A stretch of DNA of 15,953 nucleotides from DATAWZ01 sp036266975 (GCA_036266975.1 DATAWZ010000178.1:1-15953), one strand, 5' to 3'. Shown: positions 7,913 to 15,073, counted from the first letter of the stretch. The notes: generated from the sequence alone by a model not told the origin. Program-made: numbers and translations.

Positions 7913-8566
7913 TCAGTGCGCTCCGGTCAGTCGGTCGAGGGCGAGGTTGAGCTCCAGGACGTTGACGGTCTTCTCACCGGAGAAGCCCAGGCCGCGTCCG
8001 CCTGTGTACTTGGAGATCAGGCGCATGACCGTGCTCAGGGGCAGATGCCGCACCGCGGCGACGCGGTGTGCCTGGATCCAGGCGTTGGCCTGCGAGATGT
8101 CCGGGTCGATCCCGGACGCCGAGGTGTCGATCGCGTCGACGGGCACCTGCTTCGCGGTCAGCGTCGGGTCATACGGCTTGTCCATCTGCAGATAGGCCTT
8201 CAGGTTGGCGGCCAGGTACTGCTCGGTGTTCACCCCGTTGGGCCCGTAGTTGGCAAACGTCGTCGCGGCGGCGTTGTCGGCCGGCGTCGTCCCCGACGGA
8301 CGGGTCTGGAAGTAGCGCGGGTCGGGCGCCGTCACCGGGTTGCCGCCGGACATCTCCTCCTTGCCGTCCTTGTACACCGGCTCCCGGAAGCTCTGCCCGA
8401 TGAGCGCCGAGCCCACCAACTGACCGTCGCGGTAGATCTTCTGCCCATTGGCGTTCCCGGGGAAGATCACCTGGCTGGCGCCGGTCATGGCGAGCGGGTA
8501 GACGACCCCGAGCAGGACGGTGAACACGACGATCGCGATCGCGGCGGTGATGAAGTCTCGCTTCAT
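7913..8566 (-). CDS. kdpC: K+-transporting ATPase subunit C
   Basis: A 217-aa accessory subunit of the KdpFABC complex. One N-terminal membrane helix (about 7-30, including GVVYPLAMTG) is followed by a periplasmic/extracytoplasmic domain. Family marks are GSALIGQSF (52-60), YFQTRPSG (85-92), the VDAIDTSASGIDPDIS region, an Ala-rich helix with QAHRVA, and the C-terminal VNVLELNLAL. The subunit stabilises the complex and raises ATP affinity in characterised systems. ATG at 8564-8566 follows the kdpA stop by one base (TGACATG), and the stop lies two bases from the kdpB start, so translation is tightly coupled. It sits between kdpA and kdpB, an uncommon position. The length is slightly above the E. 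coli protein (about 190 aa). Confidence 0.97.
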   Translation of the reverse strand: MKRDFITAAIAIVVFTVLLGVVYPLAMTGASQVIFPGNANGQKIYRDGQLVGSALIGQSFREPVYKDGKEEMSGGNPVTAPDPRYFQTRPSGTTPADNAAATTFANYGPNGVNTEQYLAANLKAYLQMDKPYDPTLTAKQVPVDAIDTSASGIDPDISQANAWIQAHRVAAVRHLPLSTVMRLISKYTGGRGLGFSGEKTVNVLELNLALDRLTGAH

Positions 8567-8567
8567 G

Positions 8568-10343
8568 TCAGTGGTAGAGGTGTCCGGTGAGCGCCTGCAC
8601 GATCGGACCGAGCAGCAGCGCAGGGAAGAAGGTGAGCGCCCCGACGAGGATGATCACCCCGATGAGCAGCACGACGAAGGTCACGTTGTCGGTGCGCATC
8701 GTGCCCAGGCCGGCGGGCGTGTAGCGCTTGCCGGCCAGCACCCCGGCAACGGCGAGCGCGAACAGGATCGGCGCGTAGCGCGCGAACATCATGTCGAAGC
8801 CACCCAGGATGTCGGCGAATTTGATCCCGTGAGCACCGAGGCTTCCGGCGGCCGGTTGCTCGTAGCCGGTGTACCCGGCGAAGGCTGAGCCGTTGTTGTT
8901 GGCCTGTGAGAGATAGGCGTAGAAGGTCTCCGAGAAGCCCTGCGGCCCAGTCCCCGCCACGGTGGCTATCGACGAGCGGCCCGCCGCGGTCGCGGTCGCC
9001 AATGCCGTGCAGAACAGGGCGCTCAGCGGTGTTATGAGCAGGCCGAGTGAGACGAGCTTGATCTCGCGCGCCTCGATCTTCTTGCCCAGGTACTCCGGCG
9101 TGCGCCCCACCATCAGCCCGCCGATGAACACGGCGAGCAGCACGTAGAGCAGGATCGAGTACATGCCGGTGCCGACGCCGCCGAAGATGACCTCGCTGGC
9201 CGATAGGTTGGCGAACGGTATCGCGCCGCCCAGGCCGGTGAACGACTCGATCGCGCTGTTGACCGCCCCGCAGGAGGTGACGCTGGTGACGACATCGAAC
9301 AGGGCCGAGCCGGCGACGCCGAAGCGCTGTTCCTTGCCCTCCAAGTTGCCGCCGGTTGAGCCCTTGATCACGCCGGTGTGCAGTCCGGCGGCATGCTGGG
9401 CGGCCGAGCCGTGGGCCTCGGCGATGTAGCACACGATCACCGCACCCAGGAGCATCGCCATCATCGTCGCGTAGATCGCGTAGCCCTGGCGGCGGGCCCC
9501 AACCATGCGCCCGTAGCAGAACACGAGCGACGCGGGAACGATCAGCACCACCAGCATCTCGAGGAAGTTGGTGAAGCCCGTGGGGTTTTCGAACGGGTGC
9601 GCGGAGTTGACGTTGAAGAACCCGCCGCCGTTGGTGCCGAGCAGCTTGATCGCCTCCTGCGAGGCGACCGGCCCCATGGCGATCGTCTGCCCCAGGCTGC
9701 TGATGCCCTTCACCGTGAGGTAATGCGCGATGTTCTGGATCGACCCCTGCGAGACGAGAACCAGGCCGATGATGATCGACATCGGCAGGAGCACATAGAG
9801 GATCGTGCGAACGATGTCCTGCCAGAAGTTGCCGAGCGACGAGCCCGAGCGTCCGACGATGCCGCGGATCAGGGCGATGGCCACGACGATGCCGACGCCC
9901 GCGGAGAGGAAGTTCTGCACCGTCAGCCCGACCATCTGGCTGAAGTACGTCAGCGTCGTCTCCCCGCCGTAGAACTGCCAGTTGGTATTCGTCAGGAACG
10001 ACGACACCGTGTTGAAGGTGACGTCCCACGTGCCGGAGTGGAACTTGGTCCCTCCGTAGGAGGCCCACGGGTGGATCGTCTGCGTACGCAGGATGAGGTA
10101 CAGCAGCAGCCATCCGGCGAGCGAGAAGATGATCAGGCTGCGGGCGTACTGCTTCCAGTTCTGCCCGCGCCGCGGATCGACACGCAGGATCGTGTACAGC
10201 CAGCGCTCCGGTCGCCCGAGCAGGCGCGAGAGGAACACCGGCTCGCCGGTGTACACCTGTGCGAGGTAGTTGCCCAGGGGGATCGCGCCCGCGGTGAGCA
10301 GGGCGACGAACGCGAAGATGGTGAACCAACCGGCGAAGGTCAT
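8568..10343 (-). CDS. kdpA: K+-transporting ATPase subunit A (K+ channel-like subunit)
   Basis: A 591-aa, roughly ten-helix membrane subunit of the superfamily of K+ transporters, which forms the selectivity filter of the Kdp pump. The four pore-loop motifs are visible: TNTNWQFYGGE (118-128), GTNGGGFFNVNSAHPFENP (236-254), VTSCGAVNSA (355-364) and NNNGSAFAG (482-490). The Gly of each filter repeat is retained, so the protein should be functional. The ATG at 10343 has a GGAG about eight bases upstream. The kdpF stop lies 19 bases before it and kdpC starts one base after its stop. It leads the structural genes of the operon together with kdpF. Confidence 0.98.
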   Translation of the reverse strand: MTFAGWFTIFAFVALLTAGAIPLGNYLAQVYTGEPVFLSRLLGRPERWLYTILRVDPRRGQNWKQYARSLIIFSLAGWLLLYLILRTQTIHPWASYGGTKFHSGTWDVTFNTVSSFLTNTNWQFYGGETTLTYFSQMVGLTVQNFLSAGVGIVVAIALIRGIVGRSGSSLGNFWQDIVRTILYVLLPMSIIIGLVLVSQGSIQNIAHYLTVKGISSLGQTIAMGPVASQEAIKLLGTNGGGFFNVNSAHPFENPTGFTNFLEMLVVLIVPASLVFCYGRMVGARRQGYAIYATMMAMLLGAVIVCYIAEAHGSAAQHAAGLHTGVIKGSTGGNLEGKEQRFGVAGSALFDVVTSVTSCGAVNSAIESFTGLGGAIPFANLSASEVIFGGVGTGMYSILLYVLLAVFIGGLMVGRTPEYLGKKIEAREIKLVSLGLLITPLSALFCTALATATAAGRSSIATVAGTGPQGFSETFYAYLSQANNNGSAFAGYTGYEQPAAGSLGAHGIKFADILGGFDMMFARYAPILFALAVAGVLAGKRYTPAGLGTMRTDNVTFVVLLIGVIILVGALTFFPALLLGPIVQALTGHLYH

Positions 10344-10362
10344 GGCCGCACTCCGGGTGGCA

Positions 10363-10452
10363 CTAGAACTTCTCGCCGCGCAGCAGCGCGTAGAGCAAGT
10401 AGCCGATCACCAGGATCGACACGATCAGCCCGAACAGGTCGGCGCCGGTCAT
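10363..10452 (-). CDS. kdpF: K+-transporting ATPase subunit F (29-aa membrane peptide)
   Basis: A 29-aa single-span peptide, MTGADLFGLIVSILV followed by IGYLLYALLRGEKF. It matches the KdpF pattern: short polar N-terminus, hydrophobic helix, GYL-x-YAL, then a charged residue and a final Phe. It lies immediately before kdpA, the usual location. In characterised systems KdpF stabilises the KdpFABC complex in the membrane. The ATG lacks an obvious Shine-Dalgarno. An in-frame TTG 36 bases upstream overlaps the stop of the preceding small gene (TTGA) and could provide coupled initiation, giving a 41-aa form, but the 29-aa length fits the family best. Confidence 0.9.
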   Translation of the reverse strand: MTGADLFGLIVSILVIGYLLYALLRGEKF

Positions 10453-10481
10453 GTGGGCGACGACGTATGCCAGCGGAGTAG

Positions 10482-10562
10482 TCAAATCCGGTCGATTCCC
10501 TCGATGAGCGCCAGCAGCGCCACGAACATGAAGATCCCGAGTGCGATGGCGACAACGTCCAT
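10482..10562 (-). CDS. 26-aa membrane peptide preceding kdpF
   Basis: A 26-aa reading frame starting MDVVAIALGIFMFVALLA and ending LIEGIDRI. It is one hydrophobic helix of about 20 residues with a short charged tail. It is the first gene after the kdp regulatory gap and ends 29 bases before kdpF. From memory, similar peptides ending in a (Y/E)xxGCDRL-like tail occur ahead of kdpF in other actinobacteria, so this is probably a second small Kdp-associated subunit or a leader peptide. That family memory was not checked. No strong Shine-Dalgarno is visible. The ATG at 10562 was chosen because the upstream in-frame sequence runs into the palindromic regulatory region. Confidence 0.65.
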   Translation of the reverse strand: MDVVAIALGIFMFVALLALIEGIDRI

Positions 10563-10583
10563 GTCGCCATCATTGGGCGCCGC

Positions 10584-10635
10584 TCGTGACGGTCCCGTCA
10601 CGATTGCGCGCGCCGGTATGACGATTTCGTGACGG
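10584..10635 (-). promoter_or_regulatory. Probable KdpE operator/promoter region of the kdp operon
   Basis: The 107-bp gap between kdpE and the first small kdp gene contains a 20-bp palindrome, TCGTGACGG-TC-CCGTCACGA (10584-10603), and a further TCGTGACGG (10627-10635). Copies of TGACG begin at 10587, 10619 and 10630. The last two are 11 bp apart and the first is 32 bp away, so all lie on roughly the same helical face. Direct repeats with about one-turn spacing are typical sites for OmpR-family regulators such as KdpE, which is encoded next door. The identity of the binding protein is inferred, and no convincing -10/-35 pair was fixed. Confidence 0.5.
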
Positions 10636-10669
10636 CGCCCGGACGGCGTCGCGTGCCCGGCCGCGGGTG

Positions 10670-11356
10670 CTAGTCGCCGAAGCGGTAGCCGACGCCGGGG
10701 TCGGTGCGGATGTGACGCGGCGCCTGGGGATCCTCGGGCTCGATCTTGGCCCGCAACCGTGCGATGTGGGTGCGCAGGGCGGGAACGTCCTCCAGGTAGC
10801 CGGGCCCCCACACCTCGCTCAGCAGCATCCGATGGGTCAGCAGCCGCCCGCGGTTACGCGCCAGCATGCGCAGCAGGTCAAACTCGATCGGCGTGAGGTG
10901 CACGTCGACGCCGGCGAGGCGGACCGCGCGCGCGGCGAGGTCGATCTCGAGGTCCCCGGCGCGGATCGAGGGCTCTCCGGAGCCCGAGCCCGCGCGCCGC
11001 AGCGCGGCCTGCAGCCGTGCCACCAACTCGCGCGCCCCGAACGGCTTGGTCACGTAGTCGTCCGCCCCGGCCTCCAGGGCCGCGACCTTCTGCTCCTCGT
11101 CGCCGACCGCCGAGAGCACGATGATCGGCATGTCGGTCCACTCGCGCAAGCGCCGGCACACGTCGACGCCGTCCCCGTCGGGGAGCACCAGGTCGATGAT
11201 CGCCGCCGCCGGCGGGCGCACCGCGGCGCGGTCGAGCGCCTCGGCGGCGGTCTCGGCGGGGACGACCTGGAAGCCGGCCTCGCGCAGGACGACGCGCAGC
11301 GCGCGCAGGATCTGCGGCTCGTCGTCGCAGACCAGGACCCGGCGGGCGTCGCTCAA
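10670..11356 (-). CDS. kdpE: KdpE-type response regulator (OmpR family)
   Basis: A 228-aa two-component response regulator that should activate the kdp operon when phosphorylated. The receiver domain (about 5-118) has the acidic pair DD (11-12), phospho-acceptor Asp55 in IIDLVLPDGDG, the switch Ser82 in VLSA and Lys104 in YVTKPFGARE. The winged-helix DNA-binding domain (about 130-226) contains HLTPIEFDLLRMLARNRGRL, then LRTHIARLRAKIEPE, and ends in IRTDPGVGYRF, typical of KdpE. It follows the sensor-kinase gene by 16 bases and precedes the kdp structural genes by 107 bp. It is therefore probably co-transcribed with the kinase and acts on the adjacent gap. Confidence 0.94.
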   Translation of the reverse strand: MSDARRVLVCDDEPQILRALRVVLREAGFQVVPAETAAEALDRAAVRPPAAAIIDLVLPDGDGVDVCRRLREWTDMPIIVLSAVGDEEQKVAALEAGADDYVTKPFGARELVARLQAALRRAGSGSGEPSIRAGDLEIDLAARAVRLAGVDVHLTPIEFDLLRMLARNRGRLLTHRMLLSEVWGPGYLEDVPALRTHIARLRAKIEPEDPQAPRHIRTDPGVGYRFGD

Positions 11357-11372
11357 GCGGGAGCCCCTGCGC

Positions 11373-12800
11373 TCACGGGACCTCGGCCTCCGCGAGCGGG
11401 AGCTCCAGCACGAACGAGGCGCCCTGGCCGGGCAGTGACTCGACGTGAATGTGACCGCCGTTGGCCTCCACGAAGCCGCGCGCGATCGCGAGCCCCAGGC
11501 CCGACCCGCGATTGCCCTCGCGGGCGCTGCCGGCCCGGTAGAAGGGCTCGAAGACGCGCTCGAGCTGGGCGGCCGGGATCCCCGGCCCGCGGTCGACGAT
11601 GCGGACGATCACGCGCTCGCCCGAGGCGCCGCCGGAGATCCGCCGCACCGCTCGTGCCCGCACCGACACCGGATGGCCCTCGCCGTGGCGGCGCGCGTTC
11701 TCCAGGACGTTCACCAGCGCGCGCTCGAGCTGGACCGCGTCGGCCTGAATCAGCGGCAGGTCGCGGTCGAGCGAGAGGCTGAACTGGTCGGGCCGGCCGC
11801 CGAGCTCGTCGACGGCGCTGTGGACCAGTTCCTCCAGGGAGACCCATTCCCGATGCGGCTCGGCCGCCCCCGCCTCCAGGCGCGAGAGGTCGAGCAGGTT
11901 GTCGACCAGGCGCCCGAGGCGCCGTGACTCCCCGCTGATCACCGCGACCAGCTCCTCGCGCTCGTCCTCCTGGATCGCCGAGGACGCGAGCGCGTCGCCG
12001 GCGGCCTGGATCGCGGTCAGCGGCGAGCGCAGGTCGTGCGAGACCGAGCGCAGCAGCGCCGTCTTCAGATCGTCGGCGCGCCGCAGTGCGGCGGTCTCGA
12101 CGACCTCGCCCTGGAGCGCCTCGCGGTCCCGGGCCGCACTGAGGACCGCCTCCAGGGCGGGCACGACGCGCTCCTGCACGCGCCGCAGCGAGGGCTCGCC
12201 CGCGTCGGCGGGCACCAGCAGGGTGCCCAGCCGGTGCGGCCCCTCCCACAGCGGGAAGGCGACGCGCCGCTCGCCGGCCTGCACCTCGCCGAGCTGCAGC
12301 GGGGCCGAGCCGAGCCCCAGGCCGGTGGCGATCCGGTGGGCGGCGGCAGGCAGCGAGTCCTCCAGGCGCCCGCCGCCGAGGAGCAGCCGGGCCAGCTCGG
12401 CGGCCAGGTCAGCCTCGGCGCGCCGCTGCTCGGCCTCGCGCGCGCGCTCGCGGGCGAGCTCCGCCAGCGAGCTGATCAGGACGGCGGCGACCACGAAGGT
12501 GATCAGCGCCACCCAGTTGCGGCTGTCGCGCAGCGTGAAGCGCCCGACGGGCGACAGGTGGAAGTAGTTGAACGCCGCGGCGCTGAGCAGGGCCGTCAGA
12601 GCCCCCAGCCGCAGCCCCCAGCTCGAGGAGACGATCAGCACCGCGAGCAGGTAGACGACCCCCAGCGAGACGACCGGCGCCGCGTGGGCGAGCGGGTAGA
12701 TCACCCCGGTGCAGGCGGCCACGAGCGCGACGGCGGCCACCAGTCCCGCCCACAGCGGCGGGGGAGGCTCGGAGATCCGCCAGAGCGGAAATCGGCGCAT
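11373..12800 (-). CDS. KdpD-like sensor histidine kinase (membrane and kinase half)
   Basis: A 475-aa inner-membrane histidine kinase equal in layout to the C-terminal half of KdpD. Residues about 18-115 are a DUF4118-type four-helix membrane domain, containing the family-typical AAFNYFHLSPVGRFTL. A coiled linker (115-145) and a GAF-like region (about 145-225) follow. The HisKA box is SVSHDLRSPLTAI with His255. The ATPase domain has N-box Asn368 (LVNVLENARRHGEG), G1 DRGPG (403-407), an FEPFYR F-box, and G2 GSGLGL (432-437). It lacks the KdpD sensor and Usp domains, which are encoded at 4650-5825. Immediately upstream of kdpE with a 16-base gap, it is the evident cognate kinase. The ATG at 12800 gives a short cytosolic start before the first helix. 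Confidence 0.93.
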   Translation of the reverse strand: MRRFPLWRISEPPPPLWAGLVAAVALVAACTGVIYPLAHAAPVVSLGVVYLLAVLIVSSSWGLRLGALTALLSAAAFNYFHLSPVGRFTLRDSRNWVALITFVVAAVLISSLAELARERAREAEQRRAEADLAAELARLLLGGGRLEDSLPAAAHRIATGLGLGSAPLQLGEVQAGERRVAFPLWEGPHRLGTLLVPADAGEPSLRRVQERVVPALEAVLSAARDREALQGEVVETAALRRADDLKTALLRSVSHDLRSPLTAIQAAGDALASSAIQEDEREELVAVISGESRRLGRLVDNLLDLSRLEAGAAEPHREWVSLEELVHSAVDELGGRPDQFSLSLDRDLPLIQADAVQLERALVNVLENARRHGEGHPVSVRARAVRRISGGASGERVIVRIVDRGPGIPAAQLERVFEPFYRAGSAREGNRGSGLGLAIARGFVEANGGHIHVESLPGQGASFVLELPLAEAEVP

Positions 12801-12829
12801 GCGCTGAGAGTACGGCCCGGAGCGGGCGC

Positions 12830-13177
12830 TCAGCGGGGCTCGAAGCGAAGCACGTCCACCGTGCGCGTGAGCTCGAACACGCGCTGCACCGAGTCCGGCC
12901 CGGGCACGAGCACGAGCTCCTGACCCTCACGCTCGGCGCGAACGTGCGCCTGGATGAGCGTGCGCAGGCCGGTCGAGTCGATGAACCGCAGCCCGGCGAG
13001 ATCGACCACGATGCGCGGAACGCTGGCCTGCAGCTCGAGCAGCGCGCGGTCCAGGTCGCCGGCGCCGGAGAGGTCGAGCTCGCCCGCAAGCGTGATCCGG
13101 CCGCCCCCGCTGGTGCGCTCGGTGGTGAGGGTGAGGCCCCCCTCCTCCTCGGGAATGGGCGGATCAACGCTGCTTAT
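12830..13177 (-). CDS. STAS-domain protein (anti-sigma-factor-antagonist-like); start uncertain
   Basis: A roughly 115-aa protein made of one STAS domain, as in SpoIIAA/RsbV-type anti-anti-sigma factors. The pattern TSGGGRITLAGELDLSGAGD, then VVDLAGLRFIDSTGLRTLI, then VLVPGPDSVQRVFELT is characteristic, and the phosphorylatable Ser sits in the conserved DSTGL. No ATG, GTG, TTG or CTG occurs in this frame between the upstream stop and the domain. The boundary given uses an ATA at 13175-13177, seven bases after a TATCAT -10-like element; an ATT at 13154-13156 is another candidate. A sequence error (ATG read as ATA, or an indel in the C6 run near 13140) is possible. The gene ends 29 bases before the sensor kinase on the same strand. 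No partner kinase or phosphatase gene is in the window. Confidence 0.75.
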   Translation of the reverse strand: MSSVDPPIPEEEGGLTLTTERTSGGGRITLAGELDLSGAGDLDRALLELQASVPRIVVDLAGLRFIDSTGLRTLIQAHVRAEREGQELVLVPGPDSVQRVFELTRTVDVLRFEPR

Positions 13178-13184
13178 GGCGGCG

Positions 13185-13190
13185 ATGATA
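13185..13190 (-). promoter_or_regulatory. Candidate -10 element for the STAS gene
   Basis: On the minus strand TATCAT matches the -10 consensus at five of six positions. It lies downstream of the putative terminator and exactly seven bases before the ATA proposed as the STAS start, a spacing that would give a leaderless transcript. No convincing -35 is seen upstream. Confidence 0.35.
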
Positions 13191-13196
13191 GAGGAG

Positions 13197-13231
13197 AAAA
13201 AACGAGGCGCCCAGGCCCCCCATGAGGGCGC
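13197..13231 (-). terminator. Probable intrinsic terminator of the phosphopantetheinyl transferase gene
   Basis: On the minus strand, just after the transferase stop, GCGCCC (13226-13231) pairs with GGGCGC (13207-13212) around a 13-nt loop. CTCG and six Ts follow (13197-13202). An alternative outer arm at 13242-13248 would give a 7-bp stem with a longer loop. The GC stem plus T6 tract fits Rho-independent termination and would insulate the STAS/kdp genes from the transferase. Confidence 0.55.
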
Positions 13232-13238
13232 GCGCCAG

Positions 13239-13838
13239 TCAGGGCGCCGTGTCGAAGGTGGAGATCGCCAGAGGCTCGCCGCTCACGGCGACCGCGCCGA
13301 CCACGCCCGGCCAGGGATCCAGCGCCGCCAGCGACCACCGGCGCCGGTCCCGCGGGCGGCGCAGCGTGATCCGCCCGTCCTCGATCGCGACCGGGACCTC
13401 GCGCGGCTCGATGCCGTGAAAGCCGGTCCCGAGCGCCTTGACGTAGGCCTCCTTGGCCGCCCAGTGGCGCAGGAACAGCGCCAGCTGCTGGGCGGGGTCG
13501 GCCCCCTGGACACGGTCCACCTCGGCCGGGTCCAGCGCGGCGCTGACGATCCGCCGGCGGCGCGCGAGCACCTCGATGTCCACGCCGACGGCGGCGCGAC
13601 GGGCGACGGCGAGCACCGCGCGCGCGCCGGAGTGCGAGCTGCTGAAGGCCAGCCCGGCGGCCTGCGCGGGCTCAGAATGCGGACGGCCGGTGCGATTGCG
13701 GACGATCAGCGGCGGGCCGTCGAGGTAGTCGGTGAGGATCGCCTCGCAGGCGCTGCGGGAGCGCTCGCGGCGCTCGGGCGGCGTCGCGCCGGCGGCGTCG
13801 ATCCGCCACAGGTGCAGTTCGTCGCGGGCAGGTAGCAC
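13239..13838 (-). CDS. 4'-phosphopantetheinyl transferase (Sfp-type)
   Basis: A 199-aa enzyme that transfers the phosphopantetheine arm of coenzyme A to a Ser on acyl- or peptidyl-carrier proteins. Family signatures are FSSSHSG (65-71), the Mg2+-binding GVDIE (85-89) and WAAKEAYVKALGTGF (126-140). The order and spacing match Sfp/Gsp-type transferases, and the length is close to the usual 200-240 aa. The GTG at 13838 is followed by LPARDELHLWRID, a typical family opening, which supports the start. It diverges from imuB with only 44 bp between, and that gap contains a LexA box next to imuB. No carrier protein, NRPS or PKS gene is present in the window, so the substrate is unknown. Confidence 0.92.
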   Translation of the reverse strand: MLPARDELHLWRIDAAGATPPERRERSRSACEAILTDYLDGPPLIVRNRTGRPHSEPAQAAGLAFSSSHSGARAVLAVARRAAVGVDIEVLARRRRIVSAALDPAEVDRVQGADPAQQLALFLRHWAAKEAYVKALGTGFHGIEPREVPVAIEDGRITLRRPRDRRRWSLAALDPWPGVVGAVAVSGEPLAISTFDTAP

Positions 13839-13868
13839 GATGGGCAGAGCCTACATCCGACCCATATG

Positions 13869-13882
13869 GGAACATACGTTCG
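13869..13882 (+). promoter_or_regulatory. LexA (SOS) box at the imuB start
   Basis: GGAACATACGTTCG matches the Gram-positive/actinobacterial SOS consensus CGAAC-N4-GTTCG except for the first base. It ends directly before the imuB ATG (13883) and contains a -10-like TACGTT (13875-13880). LexA bound here would block imuB transcription. It lies about 30 bp upstream of the divergent transferase GTG and may touch that promoter as well. Confidence 0.8.
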
Positions 13883-15073
13883 ATGATCGTCTGCGTGCGT
13901 CTTCCCCGCTTGGAGCTCCTCGTCGCCGCGGGCGGACCATCGGCGCTCGCCGGCCGGGCGGTCGCCCTCGCCCCCCTGCCCGGCGGCGCGCCGCGGGTGG
14001 GCGAAGTGTCCGGAGCGGCCGAGTCCTTCGGCGTGCAGTTGGGAATGATGCTCGGCGAAGCCCTCGCCCGGTGCCCCTCGCTGGAGCTGGTCACCCCCGA
14101 TCCGGTGGGGGTGACCGAGGCCTGGGAGCGAACCGCGGCGACGCTCGAGGGGATCGGGGCGGCGGTCGAGCTCTCCGACGGAGCCTACTTCGACGCCCGC
14201 CCCCTGTACGGGTTGAACGGCGGCCAGACCGGGGTGCTCCTCGCCGCCCAGCGGGCGATGCGCACGACGGCGGTCGCGCGCATCGGCATGGCCCCCACGC
14301 GCTTCTGCGCCCTCGCCGCCGCCCTACAGGCCCGCGCTCAGCGACCGCAGACGGTCGCCGGGTCGGCTCGCGACTACCTCTCCGGCCGGGAGGTGACGCT
14401 GCTCGCGCTGCGCCCCCGCACCGAGCGCCTGGTGCGCTCGCTCACCCGACTGGGCATCCTCACCCTGGGCGAGCTCGCCGCCCTGCCGGCCGAGGCCCTC
14501 GCCGACCGTTTCGGGCCCGACGGGGTGCTCGCCTGGCGCCTGGCGCGAGGCGAGGACGCACCGCCGGTCCCCCGCTCCCCCCTGCGCCGCGTGCGGGCCT
14601 CGCTCGCGCTGGAGGAAGCGGCCACCGGCCAGGTCCTCGAGCGGGCGCTGGGAGTCCTGATCGATCGCCTGCTGGCTCATCCCGAACGGCGCGGACGCCC
14701 CGTGCGCTCGGCCGTGCTCGCCGCCCGCCTGGTCGAGGGGGGCACCTGGCGCGAGAAGGTGGTCTTCCGCAGCGCGCTCTCGCATCCGGACCGGATGCGG
14801 CTCGCGCTCGCCGGGCGGCTCGCACTGCTGCCCGCGCCGGCCGAGGAGCTCACCCTCGCCGCCGAGGAGCTCGCCCCGGCCGGCGGCGAGACCCCGCGGC
14901 CGCTCCTGGGCGACTCGGCGGCGGTCCGCCGCGCCCGGCTGCTGGAGGGGGTCGCGCAGGCGCGTGCGACGGCGGGCACCAATGCCGCGCTGCGTGTCGT
15001 GTGCGTCGACGAGGACTCGCGCGTGCCCGAGCGCCGGGTGATGCTCACACCGTGGGAGGGGCCCGCGTGCTGA
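13883..15073 (+). CDS. imuB: ImuB-type inactive Y-family polymerase (mutasome subunit)
   Basis: A 396-aa member of the ImuB/DinB-like Y-family. In known systems ImuB does not polymerise but links ImuA' and the beta clamp to the error-prone polymerase DnaE2 during SOS mutagenesis. The N-terminus MIVCVRLPRLELLVA replaces the usual catalytic DMDAFF motif. The second catalytic motif, normally SIDEAFLD, reads SDGAYFDA (98-105), so the acidic triad is broken. Y-family structure persists in the palm, the ALAAALQARAQ helix region and the helix-hairpin-helix-like LTRLGILTLGELAALPAEAL (residues 192-211). No clear clamp-binding motif was found at the C-terminus. ATG 13883 directly follows a LexA box and has no Shine-Dalgarno, suggesting a leaderless SOS transcript. 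The length is shorter than many ImuB proteins (about 500 aa). Confidence 0.88.
   Translation: MIVCVRLPRLELLVAAGGPSALAGRAVALAPLPGGAPRVGEVSGAAESFGVQLGMMLGEALARCPSLELVTPDPVGVTEAWERTAATLEGIGAAVELSDGAYFDARPLYGLNGGQTGVLLAAQRAMRTTAVARIGMAPTRFCALAAALQARAQRPQTVAGSARDYLSGREVTLLALRPRTERLVRSLTRLGILTLGELAALPAEALADRFGPDGVLAWRLARGEDAPPVPRSPLRRVRASLALEEAATGQVLERALGVLIDRLLAHPERRGRPVRSAVLAARLVEGGTWREKVVFRSALSHPDRMRLALAGRLALLPAPAEELTLAAEELAPAGGETPRPLLGDSAAVRRARLLEGVAQARATAGTNAALRVVCVDEDSRVPERRVMLTPWEGPAC

Noticed and set aside
6571..7950. 459-codon open frame antisense to kdpB
   Set aside because: Ser/Thr/Arg-rich shadow of a strongly conserved gene on the other strand; no recognisable domain.
12409..13167. 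Minus-strand frame starting TTG at 13167 across the STAS region
   Set aside because: It reads the STAS gene out of frame and then overlaps the sensor kinase. Only its TTG position was considered as an alternative start if an indel exists in the G6 run.
13861..13870. CCCATATGGG palindrome as a separate operator
   Set aside because: Short, and overlapping the LexA box; on its own it is not distinguishable from chance, so it is mentioned only in a finding.
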